Origin: Methyloligella sp. | GTDB lineage: Bacteria; Pseudomonadota; Alphaproteobacteria; Rhizobiales; JALUTE01 | Assembly: GCA_027058255.1 (NCBI GenBank) | Contig: JALUTE010000080.1 | Span: forward strand, 1-39,441 | Direction of reading: 5' to 3' | Length of the DNA stretch: 39,441 nt | Shown here: piece after piece, positions 25,786 to 33,861 of the stretch | Numbering within the stretch: position 1 is the first letter of the stretch | Layout: the number at the start of each line of letters is the position of its first letter | Program-made: the position numbers and the translations under genes | Notes under the pieces: generated by a model | The model's input: only the letters and a program-made list of their open reading frames with translations | Database searches by the model: none | Told to the model about the DNA's origin: nothing

Positions 25786-26544
25786 GTGGCATTCATCACC
25801 GTCGTTGTGGCGTCCGTGACGCTCTTCTTTCTCGTGACGACCGTCCTGCCGTCGCTGCGCGGCGCGCGGGGGCGAGGAGGGCTCGATGCCACGCCGGACA
25901 CGCCCGTTTCCTTCGGCTATGGCATGGGATGGCTCGCCATTCGCACCGAAGAGAGCGAACATGTGCGCGACGCTCTCGGCCTCGAGGGTGTGGAGCCTGC
26001 GAACTGGCGCTCGGGGATCGCCGCGGTCTATGACGAGTCCGCGGGCCCGGCCCGGGTCTTCGTCTCGCCACCCGTGGGGGGCTGGACCTTCGTTGTCTCG
26101 CTGGCGCTCCCCCTGCCCATGGGGCCCGCCTTCGAGGACCGGACCACGCCGCTTCTGCATGCGCTCGCCGACGCCTTCAGCGAGGTGCAGTACTATTTCA
26201 CGGACCCGCTGATCGGCCATTTCGCCTGGGCACGGATCGTGGACGGCAGGATCCTACGCGCCTTCGCCTGGGGCGATGAGGGGGTGGTGTGGAACAGGGG
26301 GGCGCTGAGCCGGGCGGAGCGTGCCATGGGCTTGAGCCTGACGGAGCTTCGCAGCGTCGGGCCCGGCGGGCGGGTGGCGCGCCGCATCGAGCCCAAGATG
26401 GCGATCACCGAGGACCAGGTGCTCAGCCTTGCGGGCCGCTGGAGCATCGACCCATCGCGGCTCGAGGGCGCGCTGGCGGAGCCGGCGGTCGGCTATGTCG
26501 GCCCGGCTCCTGCCGCATGGCGCCCACGCCGCAAGCGCCGCTGA
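25786..26544 (+). CDS. Uncharacterised membrane-anchored protein
   Basis: The probable start is GTG 25786, with GGCGAGG just upstream; the frame stays open back to an ATG at 25663 but those residues look non-coding. The 252-residue protein has one N-terminal anchor (VAFITVVVASVTLFFLVTTV) and then a soluble domain with the conserved-looking strings YGMGWLAIRT, VFVSPPVGGWTFVVSLALP, FSEVQYYFTD, HFAWARIVDGRI and VLSLAGRWSIDPSRLEG. I have a memory of similar hypothetical proteins in varied bacteria, but no function is known to me. It ends in a basic tail and converges on the GNAT gene with 31 bases between. Confidence 0.78.
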   Translation: MAFITVVVASVTLFFLVTTVLPSLRGARGRGGLDATPDTPVSFGYGMGWLAIRTEESEHVRDALGLEGVEPANWRSGIAAVYDESAGPARVFVSPPVGGWTFVVSLALPLPMGPAFEDRTTPLLHALADAFSEVQYYFTDPLIGHFAWARIVDGRILRAFAWGDEGVVWNRGALSRAERAMGLSLTELRSVGPGGRVARRIEPKMAITEDQVLSLAGRWSIDPSRLEGALAEPAVGYVGPAPAAWRPRRKRR

Positions 26545-26575
26545 ACGGCCTTATGCGCGGCGCGTACGATCAGTC

Positions 26576-27145
26576 CTATTGCGCGTTGTCGGACGGTGCG
26601 GGGGGCACGGCCGCGACCCTGCCGCGATAGTCGGCAAGGGCGCCGGGCTCGAGCTCGGCAGCCAGCAGGCGCGCCGGATCGACGGGGCCGGGCAGGGTGA
26701 TCTGGCCCGTCGGCACGGGCGAGAAGCCGGCACGCCCATAATAGGGCGCATCGCCCACCAGCAGCACCAGCCGCGCGCCGCGAGAGCGGGCGCGCTCGAG
26801 CCCGGCGCGCACCAGCATGAGGCCGAGGCCGCGCCCGGCATGCTCTGCGTCTACGGCGAGGGGGCCGAGCAGAAGCGCCCCCGACTTCCCGCCGATGCAG
26901 ATCGCGGTGAACTGGACCGCAGCCAGCAGCGCGGCGCCACGAAAGGCCCCGAGGCAATGTGGTCCCGGCGGTGGCGGGGCCGCCTCACGGATCCGGTAGG
27001 CCGTGCGCGCCAGCCGGCCAGGGCCGAACACGCGGGCGTGCAGCGCCTCGAGCGGGGCCATGTCGGCGGCGGTGAGACCACGGATGGTGATCTCGGCCAC
27101 TTCGTCGTCTTTCACCGGGTTGTCCACGAGCCGATTGCCTGCCAT
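26576..27145 (-). CDS. GNAT family N-acetyltransferase
   Basis: The 189-residue protein begins MAGNRLVDNPVKDDE. GNAT motif A is LGPLAVDAEHAGRGLGLMLV, with the acetyl-CoA pyrophosphate loop GRGLG, and motif B is LVLLVGDAPYYGRAGFSPV. It most resembles the YhbS-like group of predicted acyltransferases. The substrate cannot be read from the sequence. It lies 20 bases downstream of the NUDIX gene on the same strand and is probably cotranscribed with it. Confidence 0.88.
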   Translation of the reverse strand: MAGNRLVDNPVKDDEVAEITIRGLTAADMAPLEALHARVFGPGRLARTAYRIREAAPPPPGPHCLGAFRGAALLAAVQFTAICIGGKSGALLLGPLAVDAEHAGRGLGLMLVRAGLERARSRGARLVLLVGDAPYYGRAGFSPVPTGQITLPGPVDPARLLAAELEPGALADYRGRVAAVPPAPSDNAQ

Positions 27146-27165
27146 GCGATGTCATCCAGCAGCGA

Positions 27166-27627
27166 TTACCAGCGCTCCGATAGCGGCCGGCCGGAGAAAA
27201 TTTCCGCCAGCCGGTTGCGTGCTCCCTGCGCCGTATCCGGGGGAAGGGCGTCGAGGGCGAAGAAGTCCTGCGCGACGATCTCGCCATTGGGCGCAGGAAT
27301 GCGCGGCCGGCGCCACGCGCGCACGATATAGACCGCCACGTGATCGTTGGGATAGCGGTTGAAATTGGCGAAAAGCCCGTGCAGCTCCGGCTCGCCCTCG
27401 ATCACGACGCCGGTCTCCTCCTCGAGCTCGCGCGCGAGCGCGGCGCGCATGGTCTCGCCCCATTCCACGCCGCCGCCCGGGAAATGCCAACCCGGCCGGT
27501 AGCCATGGCGCACCAGCAGGACGCGCGGCCCCTCGTCGATGACGATGCCCTGGGCGCCAAGGGTGTGGCCGCGGGTGAAACGGGCGAGCGGGCGCAACAC
27601 GGCATAGGCAATGCGGTGGGCAAGCAT
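27166..27627 (-). CDS. NUDIX hydrolase
   Basis: The 153-residue protein has a canonical NUDIX box: GGVEWGETM followed by ALARELEEETGV, with all Gly, Glu and Arg ligand positions present. The N-terminal half gives strands around GIVIDEGPRVLLVRHGYRPG. It should hydrolyse a nucleoside diphosphate linked to another moiety; the substrate is unknown. Being compact and without extra domains, it is unlike the CoA-type NUDIX protein at 6207. It is divergent from the metallophosphoesterase gene, 64 bases apart. Confidence 0.9.
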   Translation of the reverse strand: MLAHRIAYAVLRPLARFTRGHTLGAQGIVIDEGPRVLLVRHGYRPGWHFPGGGVEWGETMRAALARELEEETGVVIEGEPELHGLFANFNRYPNDHVAVYIVRAWRRPRIPAPNGEIVAQDFFALDALPPDTAQGARNRLAEIFSGRPLSERW

Positions 27628-27691
27628 GGGGCGCCGTCCCTCGGGTCAGTTCGTGCTTCTGCTTTGCCGTCTTCTCGCATAGAACGGGGCC

Positions 27692-28777
27692 ATGTTCACC
27701 CTCGCCCATATGTCCGACGTGCATCTGGCCCCCATAGACCGGCCGCGCTGGCGCGATCTCGCGAGCAAGCGGATTCTCGGCTATCTCAATTGGCGCCGGG
27801 GGCGCAAGGACATTCATCTCGCCGAAACGCTGGCGCGGCTTGTGGCCGACATGGAGGCCCAGCACCCGGACCACATCGCGGTGACGGGCGATCTGGTCAA
27901 TCTGGGCCTGCCGGCGGAGTATGAGAAGGCGCGGCTCTGGCTCCAAAGCCTGGGACATGCGGAGCGGGTGAGCGTGGTGCCGGGCAATCACGATGCCTAT
28001 GTGCGCATGCGGCGCGATCCGGGCATCCGGCGCTGGACCGCGCACATGACCTCGAATGCGCCCGGCGCAGCCGTGCTAGCCGCATCGGGCACGGCGCCTG
28101 TTCCGGCCGGGAGCGGGCATGGGGGCGCGCCCGTGGCCTTTCCCTATCTGCGCCGGTTCGGTTCCATCCTGCTCGTCGGCCTCTCCTCGGCCGTGCCGAC
28201 GGCGCCCTTTCTGGCCTCGGGCCGTCTCGGCCGGGCACAGAGAGAAGCCCTTGCCGACTGCCTCGCCAAGGCGCGCGAGATGGGGCTGTTCCGCATCGTG
28301 CTCATCCACCACCCGCCCCTGCCCGGACAGGCGCGCTGGCGCCGGGGCCTGACCGATGCCGCGGCCTTTGCCGAGGTGCTCGCCCGCGAGGGAGCCGAGC
28401 TCGTCCTGCATGGGCACAATCACCGCCAGAGCCTGCGCTGGGCCGAGGGGCCGCGCGATCCGGCTGCCGGGGGCTCGGGCGAGAGGCGCCGCGTTCCGGT
28501 GGTGGGTGTGCCGTCCGCATCGGTGGGCCATCCCGGGCACGGGCCTCTCGCGCGCTACAATCTCTTTCGGATCGTGCCCGTGGGCGAAGGCCGGGGCGGG
28601 ACCCATTGGCGCATCGAGATGACGGGCCGGGGGCTCGATCCCGCGGCGGGTCATGCGCAGGGCCCCGTGCGGCTCCTGGAGCATCGGCTGATCGCGACGG
28701 TGACGCTCGCACCGCCCGAGGCGCGGGCCGCAGGCGCGGGCCATCGCCCGGACCGCCTGCGCGCGCCGGTGACATGA
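27692..28777 (+). CDS. Metallophosphoesterase
   Basis: The 361-residue calcineurin-like phosphoesterase has the full metal-site series: SDVHLAP (D-x-H), TGDLVN (GD), PGNHDAY (GNHD), HHPPLPG and HGHNH. This pattern fits the CpdA/Icc-like group, although cyclic-nucleotide hydrolysis is not proven and the protein is longer than E. coli CpdA. An Ala/Gly-rich insertion sits near residues 125-148 and the C-terminus is an Ala/Arg-rich extension. The MFS gene follows after 13 bases. Confidence 0.88.
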   Translation: MFTLAHMSDVHLAPIDRPRWRDLASKRILGYLNWRRGRKDIHLAETLARLVADMEAQHPDHIAVTGDLVNLGLPAEYEKARLWLQSLGHAERVSVVPGNHDAYVRMRRDPGIRRWTAHMTSNAPGAAVLAASGTAPVPAGSGHGGAPVAFPYLRRFGSILLVGLSSAVPTAPFLASGRLGRAQREALADCLAKAREMGLFRIVLIHHPPLPGQARWRRGLTDAAAFAEVLAREGAELVLHGHNHRQSLRWAEGPRDPAAGGSGERRRVPVVGVPSASVGHPGHGPLARYNLFRIVPVGEGRGGTHWRIEMTGRGLDPAAGHAQGPVRLLEHRLIATVTLAPPEARAAGAGHRPDRLRAPVT

Positions 28778-28790
28778 AAGGGGCCGCCCC

Positions 28791-30083
28791 GTGACATCGG
28801 ACCCCATCACGGCCTTGCGGCCGGGCAAGCCGGCATCGGCTACGCTCTGGCTGGTCATCGCCACCGGCGGCACCATCATCGCCATCAGCATGGGAATTCG
28901 CCAGAGCTTCGGCCTCTTCCTCTCGCCCATCAGCGCGGATCTTGGCACCGGCCGGGAGGTGTTCTCCTTCACCATCGCCCTTCTCAATCTGCTCTGGGGC
29001 CTGACGGCGCCCATGGCCGGCGCGATTGCCGACCGCTGGGGCCCCGTGTGGATCGTGACTGCGGGCGCGGCCCTTTACGCCTTGGGCCTCGTCCTCATGG
29101 CCATGGGCGGCAGCGAGGCGACGCTGATGACCAGCGGCCTGCTGATCGGGCTGGGCGTCAGCGGCACGGGCTTTACGGCGATTCTGGGCGCCGTGGCCCG
29201 CGCAGCGCCGCCGTCGCGGCGTGCCTCGGCCCTCGCCCTTGCCAGCATGGGAGGCTCCATCGGCCAGTTCGCGGCCCTGCCCTATGCCCATGTTCTGATC
29301 GGGTCCCTGGACTGGGTCTCGGCCCTGATGGTGTTGGCGGTGACGGCTCTGGTGATGGCGCCCCTCGGCTGGGCCATGGCCGCCGGCATGCGCTCTGACG
29401 AAGGCGATGCGACGGCCGCCGTGCACGTCGGCGAGGGCGGCCCGCAGGCGCATGCCCCTGCGGGCGAGCAGCGCATGGGCGAGGCCGTACGCGTGGCCTT
29501 TTCCAGCATGGGCTTTCGTCTGCTCACGGCGGGCTTTTTCGTGTGCGGCTTCCATGTGGCCTTCATCCAGACCCACCTGCCCGCCTATCTGTCGGACCGC
29601 GATTTCGCGCCCTGGGTGGGGGCGGCGGCGCTCACCATCGTGGGCGCTGCCAATGTTCTCGGCACTTGGCTTGCCGGGCGGGTCGGCGAGGTGGTCGAGA
29701 AGCGCCTGGCCCTCACCCTGCTCTATCTGGGCCGGGCCCTGCTGTTCGTCATATTGCTCTACGTGCCCATGGGCCAGACCGGCATCCTGGTGCTGGCCTT
29801 CGGCCTCGGCGTGCTCTGGCTCGGCACGGTGCCCCTCACCAGCGGCCTGGTGGGCACCCTGTTCGGCGCCAAATGGATGTCGATGCTGTTCGGCTTCGTG
29901 TTTCTCTCGCACCAGCTCGGCGCCTTCGCCGGCGTGTGGCTGGGCGGCATTCTCTATGACGCAACGCAGTCCTACGATCTGATGTGGCAGTTCTCCATCG
30001 CCCTGGCCCTGCTTGCGGCCTTGCTGCACTGGCCGATCCGGGAGCGCGCCGCCATGCCCGTGCGGCCGGGCCATGCGCGCTGA
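28791..30083 (+). CDS. MFS transporter
   Basis: The 430-residue protein has about twelve membrane helices in two halves, separated by a hydrophilic loop near residues 200-225 (SDEGDATAAVHVGEG). The segments SMGIRQSFGLFLSPIS, AGAIADRWGPVW (loop 2-3 signature region) and VPLTSGLVGTLFG resemble the monocarboxylate/oxalate:formate antiporter-like branch of the superfamily. The start is GTG 28791 with AAGGGG upstream. The substrate is not predictable; a small organic anion is the reasonable guess. It probably forms an operon with the phosphoesterase gene. Confidence 0.85.
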   Translation: MTSDPITALRPGKPASATLWLVIATGGTIIAISMGIRQSFGLFLSPISADLGTGREVFSFTIALLNLLWGLTAPMAGAIADRWGPVWIVTAGAALYALGLVLMAMGGSEATLMTSGLLIGLGVSGTGFTAILGAVARAAPPSRRASALALASMGGSIGQFAALPYAHVLIGSLDWVSALMVLAVTALVMAPLGWAMAAGMRSDEGDATAAVHVGEGGPQAHAPAGEQRMGEAVRVAFSSMGFRLLTAGFFVCGFHVAFIQTHLPAYLSDRDFAPWVGAAALTIVGAANVLGTWLAGRVGEVVEKRLALTLLYLGRALLFVILLYVPMGQTGILVLAFGLGVLWLGTVPLTSGLVGTLFGAKWMSMLFGFVFLSHQLGAFAGVWLGGILYDATQSYDLMWQFSIALALLAALLHWPIRERAAMPVRPGHAR

Positions 30084-30250
30084 CCTGCCTTGCGATGCAC
30101 AGCCTGGCGGGGCGAGAGGGGCCTCCCGGCTTTGCAAGTTTTCCCATTGCATATAAAAGCGCAACCACACGCGACGATTCGCGCCGGCGGGCCGGCACGA
30201 CCAGCGCGTCCGGCCACGGCGCATGTCCGAACGATCACGGGGGAGGCACC

Positions 30251-31096
30251 ATGAGCGAGAACGCAAGATCACCCAATGATACCGGAAGCGGGCTGGAGCG
30301 CTTGCGCGAGACGCTGCGCGGCATTCTGGAGACGGACCGTTTCGAGACCATCATCATCGGCCTGATCACGGTCAACGCCATCACCCTCGGCCTCGAGACG
30401 AGCCCCACCGTCATGGCCAGCGCCGGTCGCTTGCTGGGCGCTCTCGACACCGTCATTCTGACCATCTTCGTCCTGGAGATCGCGGCCCGCATGTTCGTGC
30501 ACCGCGGCGCGTTCTGGCGCGATGCCTGGAGCATTTTCGACTTCTCCGTCGTCGCCATCGCCCTCGTGCCCGCAACGGGCAATCTCTCGGTGCTGAGGGC
30601 GCTGCGCATCATTCGCGCGCTGCGCCTCATCTCGACGGTCGAGTCCATGCGCCGGGTGGTGAGCGGGCTTCTCAATGCCATTCCCGGCATGAGCTCCATC
30701 AGCATCCTGCTGCTGCTGATCCTCTATGTCTCGTCGGTGATGGCGACACAGATGTTCGGCGAGCGTTTTCCGGAGCTGTTCGGCTCGGTTGGCGCATCCG
30801 CCTTCTCGCTCTTCACGGTGATGACGCTCGAAGGCTGGCCGGACGTCGCCCGCCAGGTCATGGCGGTCTATCCCTGGGCCTGGACCTTCTTCGTGCCCTA
30901 CATTCTCGTCACGGCCTTCGCGGTGCTCAATCTCTTCATCGGCATCATTGTCGATGCCATGCAGTCCCAGGCGCAGGCGGTGATAGAGAGCGAGCAGGCG
31001 GCAACGGACGAGGTGCTGACCACCCTGCGCGACGAAATCCGCCAGCTTCGCCAGGCCATCGCCGATGGGCCGGCTGGCGGCAAGGGCTCCGGCTGA
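30251..31096 (+). CDS. Bacterial voltage-gated cation channel (NavBac/CavMr type)
   Basis: The 281-residue six-helix subunit would form a homotetramer. S4 carries four Arg at every third position, R116, R119, R122 and R125 (SVLRALRIIRALRL). The pore loop reads FTVMTLEGWPD with filter residues about T192-D198. S6 is AFAVLNLFIGIIVDAM, and a C-terminal coiled-coil-prone helix follows (about 240-270). Characterised sodium channels such as NaChBac and NavAb have TLESW; here Gly replaces Ser and an Asp ends the filter. GGGGGAGG precedes ATG 30251 by four bases. A TATAAA at 30152-30157 in the upstream gap is a possible -10 with only a weak -35. Confidence 0.9.
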   Translation: MSENARSPNDTGSGLERLRETLRGILETDRFETIIIGLITVNAITLGLETSPTVMASAGRLLGALDTVILTIFVLEIAARMFVHRGAFWRDAWSIFDFSVVAIALVPATGNLSVLRALRIIRALRLISTVESMRRVVSGLLNAIPGMSSISILLLLILYVSSVMATQMFGERFPELFGSVGASAFSLFTVMTLEGWPDVARQVMAVYPWAWTFFVPYILVTAFAVLNLFIGIIVDAMQSQAQAVIESEQAATDEVLTTLRDEIRQLRQAIADGPAGGKGSG

Positions 31097-31182
31097 CGAG
31101 CGCGCGCACTGGCGGCGCGGCGAGGGGCGCGGATCGCCTGCGCCCGAGCGCGCACGCCCCAGCTCGTTGTAGCAGCCCGGCG

Positions 31183-31323
31183 TCAGTGCGCGTGCTGGCC
31201 GGCCGGGCGGTGCGTGCCTGCGAGCGAGGCGTGAAGCCAGTCGCTGAGACGCGCGCCCAGAGATCTTGGCCGGCGACGGTGCCACCGGCCCTCCGGTTGC
31301 CAGGAATAGAGTGGCAGCTCCAT
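31183..31323 (-). CDS. Probable 46-residue small protein
   Basis: The product begins MELPLYSWQPEGRWHRR and ends in AGQHAH. The main evidence is a perfect ribosome-binding site, AAGGAGG on the minus strand (31328-31334), four bases before ATG 31323. An upstream in-frame ATG at 31365 has no such site. The peptide is Arg-rich near its N-terminus, has no membrane helix or Cys, and matches no family I know. An AT-rich palindrome lies 50 bases upstream and could be its operator. Confidence 0.5.
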   Translation of the reverse strand: MELPLYSWQPEGRWHRRRPRSLGARLSDWLHASLAGTHRPAGQHAH

Positions 31324-31372
31324 GCCGCCTCCTTCGCGTTCGACCGCGAGCGGATCGAGCGCCATTTGGGGA

Positions 31373-31394
31373 ATATTAGACCTTCGTCTAATAT
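31373..31394. promoter_or_regulatory. Perfect AT-rich palindrome, probable repressor operator
   Basis: The nine-base arms ATATTAGAC and GTCTAATAT flank CTTC with no mismatch, in otherwise GC-rich DNA. Size and symmetry fit a TetR-family or similar dimer site. On the plus strand it falls between a TTGGGG at 31366-31371 and TAATAT at 31389-31394 spaced by 17 bases, the usual position for repression. It sits between the divergent 46-residue gene and the DUF302 gene. No regulator gene is adjacent. Confidence 0.6.
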
Positions 31395-31606
31395 AGGACG
31401 ATCGCGACCACGCGTCACCCCTGGAGGCGGGACCGGCGCATTGATGTTGCCGGCCGCCTGACCCAGATCAAGGCACATGCCCATGGCAGAGCTAGCCTGA
31501 GTGCATGATCCAAGGTCTTTCGGTGCGCGGGGCAGTCGAGTGCCGGAGCGGATGCGATTGCGTATCGTGGACCTTAGGCGAGGCAAAGAGATCGAGGAGA
31601 AGAGCG

Positions 31607-32098
31607 ATGATGAGAGGACTTGTGACGGCCCTGGTTCTGGCCCTGACCATGACATGGTTTTCCACGGCGTCCGAGGCGACCTCGCGCGGCGTGCGGGGGG
31701 GCATTCAGATCTATCAGAAGACCGGGGTGTTCGACGAGGTCCGCCAGGACCTGATGGATGCCATCATCAATCGCGGCTTCGTGGTGGATTTCAACGGCCG
31801 TGTCGGCGAGATGCTGAAGCGCACGGCCAAGGACATCCGCAACGCCGAGACGCCCTACAAGAATGCCGAGTTCTTCATTTTCTGCTCGGCCAAGGTGTCT
31901 CATCAGCTCAGCAAGGTGGACCCGCGCAATGTGGGCTTCTGCCCCTACACGGTGTTCGTCTACGAGCTGAAGAAAGAGCCCGGCGTGATCCGCGTGGGCT
32001 ATCGCCAGCCGGCCATTCAGGGCTCGGAGGAGTCGAGAAAGGCGCTGCTCGCCCTCGACAAGCTTCTGGACGGGATCGCCCGTGAAGCCATACAGTGA
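31607..32098 (+). CDS. Exported DUF302 domain protein
   Basis: The 163-residue protein starts MMRGLVTALVLALTMTWF, a signal peptide with probable cleavage near STASEA. The mature part fits DUF302: a ferredoxin-like fold with VDFNGRVGEMLKRTAKDI, NAEFFIFCSAKVSHQLSKV and CPYTVFVYELKKEPGVIRVGY. No catalytic residue is known for the family. AGGAGA lies about eight bases before ATG 31607. Its stop overlaps the next gene's GTG start (GTGA). Transcription may begin near the palindrome at 31373, leaving a long leader. Confidence 0.85.
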   Translation: MMRGLVTALVLALTMTWFSTASEATSRGVRGGIQIYQKTGVFDEVRQDLMDAIINRGFVVDFNGRVGEMLKRTAKDIRNAETPYKNAEFFIFCSAKVSHQLSKVDPRNVGFCPYTVFVYELKKEPGVIRVGYRQPAIQGSEESRKALLALDKLLDGIAREAIQ

Positions 32099-32685
32099 GC
32101 GGTGCGGATCGCGGGTGGGATGCGCGCGGCGCGGGCGGCGCCGGACATGTCGGGCCTGATCGCCCGGGTGCTCTCGCACCGGTGCTGACCCGCGCGCTCG
32201 AGGGGATCCTGCCCGCGATCTCTTTTCCTGGCCCTGTCGAGCGTGCGGCGGCGATCCCGGCCGAGCCCGGCGCCTATCTTCTGGCGATCGCCCTCGGCGA
32301 GCCGATCGACCTATGCCTGGCCAGCCTCGAGCGACGCGCAAAGGCGCCGCTTCGCCTGGCGGCGGGCTGGTACGTCTATGCGGGCAGTGCCCGCGGGCCG
32401 GGCGGCCTTCGCGCGCGCCTCTCGCGGCATTTGCAGCCCTCCGCCTCCGGCCGCCTCCACTGGCACGTGGATCACCTGACCCGCGCCCCCGGCTCCCGCG
32501 TCTGGGCGGCGGCCTTTCCAGAGAGCCGCGAGTGCGCGCTCGTGGCCGCCCTTCTCGGCGGTGCGCGCGAGGCGGGCCCGCACCCCCGCAAGCTGCCGCC
32601 TGCGTTCACCGTTCCGATCCCCGGCTTCGGCAGCACGGATTGCCGGGCCTGTCCGGCCCACCTGTTGCGCTGGACCGGCCCCTGA
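32095..32685 (+). CDS. GIY-YIG/DUF123 family protein
   Basis: The 196-residue protein has a DUF123-type GIY-YIG-like core: GAYLLAIAL for the first strand and GWYVYAGSARGPGGLRARL for the second with its Arg, then HWHVDHLTRAP, and a late Cys pair (TDCRACPAHLL). In other bacteria DUF123 occurs alone or fused to endonuclease III, so a nucleic-acid role is likely. The GTG at 32095 overlaps the DUF302 stop; the first 35 residues are low-complexity, so translation may start later. Confidence 0.82.
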   Translation: MSGADRGWDARGAGGAGHVGPDRPGALAPVLTRALEGILPAISFPGPVERAAAIPAEPGAYLLAIALGEPIDLCLASLERRAKAPLRLAAGWYVYAGSARGPGGLRARLSRHLQPSASGRLHWHVDHLTRAPGSRVWAAAFPESRECALVAALLGGAREAGPHPRKLPPAFTVPIPGFGSTDCRACPAHLLRWTGP

Positions 32686-32770
32686 TCGCCCCTGCGCGAT
32701 GCGGCTGAGAGACGCCATCCATGCTAATCTCCACGCGAGGCGAATCGCGCGGCGGCGGCGGGGGCGCGGC

Positions 32771-33730
32771 TTGGACGCAATCGAGCGGCATATCGGGCAT
32801 TTTCTGGAGATGCTGAGCGTGGAGCGCGGGGCGGCCGCGAACACGCTCGATGCCTATTCCCGCGATCTCGGCGATTTTGCCGCCTTCCTGCGCAAGCGTG
32901 GCCTCGTGCTTGACGCGGTGCGCAGCGCCGACATCAGCGCCTACATGACGGCGCTCGCCGCCGGCGATCTCGCGCCGGCGACCCGGGCGCGGCGCCTTTC
33001 GGCCATTCGCCAGTTCTTCCGCTTTCTCATCATCGAGGGGCTGATCGACGAGAACCCAACCGTGGGCCTCGAGGGCCCGCGCCGGCGCCGGCCCCTGCCC
33101 AGGACCCTCACCATTGCCGAGGTCGACCGCCTGCTCGGCGCGGCCGAGCGCCAGGCCAGGGGGGCGGAGGCAGGCCCCGAGCGCCTGCGGGCGCGCCGCC
33201 TCCACTGCCTTCTGGAGATGCTTTATGCCACCGGCATGCGCATCACCGAGCTCGTCACCCTGCCGCGCGCCGCCCTGCGGGGGGATGGACAGGTGCTCAC
33301 CATTCGCGGCAAGGGGGGGCGCGAGCGCATCGTGCCCCTGGGCGAGCCGGCGCGCGCGGCGCTCGCGGCCTATGTGGAGGCGCTCGGCGATGCAAGGGGG
33401 ACGCGGGCCGGCGCGGTGGCGCGCCGCTGGCTCTTTCCCTCGCACGGGCGTGCGGGGCACATCACCCGCCAGCGCGTCGCCCAGGAGCTCAAGGGGCTCG
33501 CCGAGGCGGCGGGTCTCGATCCCGCGCGCGTCTCGCCGCATGTGCTGCGCCATGCCTTCGCCAGCCACCTGCTCGATCGCGGCGCCGACCTGCGCACGGT
33601 GCAGCAGCTTCTCGGCCATGCCGACATCTCCACCACCGAGATCTACACCCATGTGCTCGAGGAGCGCCTGAAGCGCCTCGTCCTCGAACACCATCCGCTG
33701 GCGAAAACGTCGGACGCATCGCGGGGCTGA
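32771..33730 (+). CDS. xerD: Site-specific tyrosine recombinase XerD
   Basis: The catalytic set is complete when numbered from TTG 32771: R157 (ATGMRITEL), K181 (GKGGRER), H267 and R270 (HVLRHAFASHLL), H293 (LGHADISTTE) and Y302 (IYTHV). The SAM-like N-terminal domain begins at FLEMLSVERGAAANTLDAY. With XerC it resolves chromosome dimers at dif. The TTG start gives 319 residues, near the family norm, with a GGGGG stretch upstream. An ATG at 32699 would add 24 Arg-rich residues and lacks a ribosome site. No dif site was recognised. Confidence 0.92.
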   Translation: MDAIERHIGHFLEMLSVERGAAANTLDAYSRDLGDFAAFLRKRGLVLDAVRSADISAYMTALAAGDLAPATRARRLSAIRQFFRFLIIEGLIDENPTVGLEGPRRRRPLPRTLTIAEVDRLLGAAERQARGAEAGPERLRARRLHCLLEMLYATGMRITELVTLPRAALRGDGQVLTIRGKGGRERIVPLGEPARAALAAYVEALGDARGTRAGAVARRWLFPSHGRAGHITRQRVAQELKGLAEAAGLDPARVSPHVLRHAFASHLLDRGADLRTVQQLLGHADISTTEIYTHVLEERLKRLVLEHHPLAKTSDASRG

Positions 33731-33746
33731 AAGCGCGGTCCCTCTC

Positions 33747-33752
33747 TTGACA
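33747..33752 (+). promoter_or_regulatory. Consensus -35 hexamer upstream of accA
   Basis: TTGACA at 33747-33752 is a perfect -35 hexamer in the 131-base gap between xerD and accA, 110 bases before the accA start. The -10 region at 17 bases spacing (GAATGT) is poor, so the promoter call is tentative. Confidence 0.3.
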
Positions 33753-33861
33753 GCGGCTTCGGCCGAGGCGAATGTCCCCGGCAATTCCCACGAGCACATG
33801 CCGCATTCCGCGCGCCGAGGCCGACGAGCCCCGGCTCAAGGGGTGCGAAAGGCGGGAGCGC

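Noticed and set aside
28302..30272. Minus-strand open frame of about 650 codons
   Set aside because: It is antisense to the metallophosphoesterase and MFS genes, and its His/Gly/Arg-rich composition has no domain signal.
31186..31461. Plus-strand open frame across the palindrome
   Set aside because: No ribosome site and no family signal were seen; the opposing minus-strand small gene has far better start evidence.
31505..31606. Longer N-terminus for the DUF302 protein from ATG 31505
   Set aside because: The added residues are Cys/Arg-rich and would bury the signal peptide; ATG 31607 has AGGAGA at correct spacing.
32095..33730. Mobile element or integron implied by a tyrosine recombinase
   Set aside because: The recombinase has XerD length and motifs and sits among housekeeping genes; no attachment site, cassette or flanking repeats were seen.
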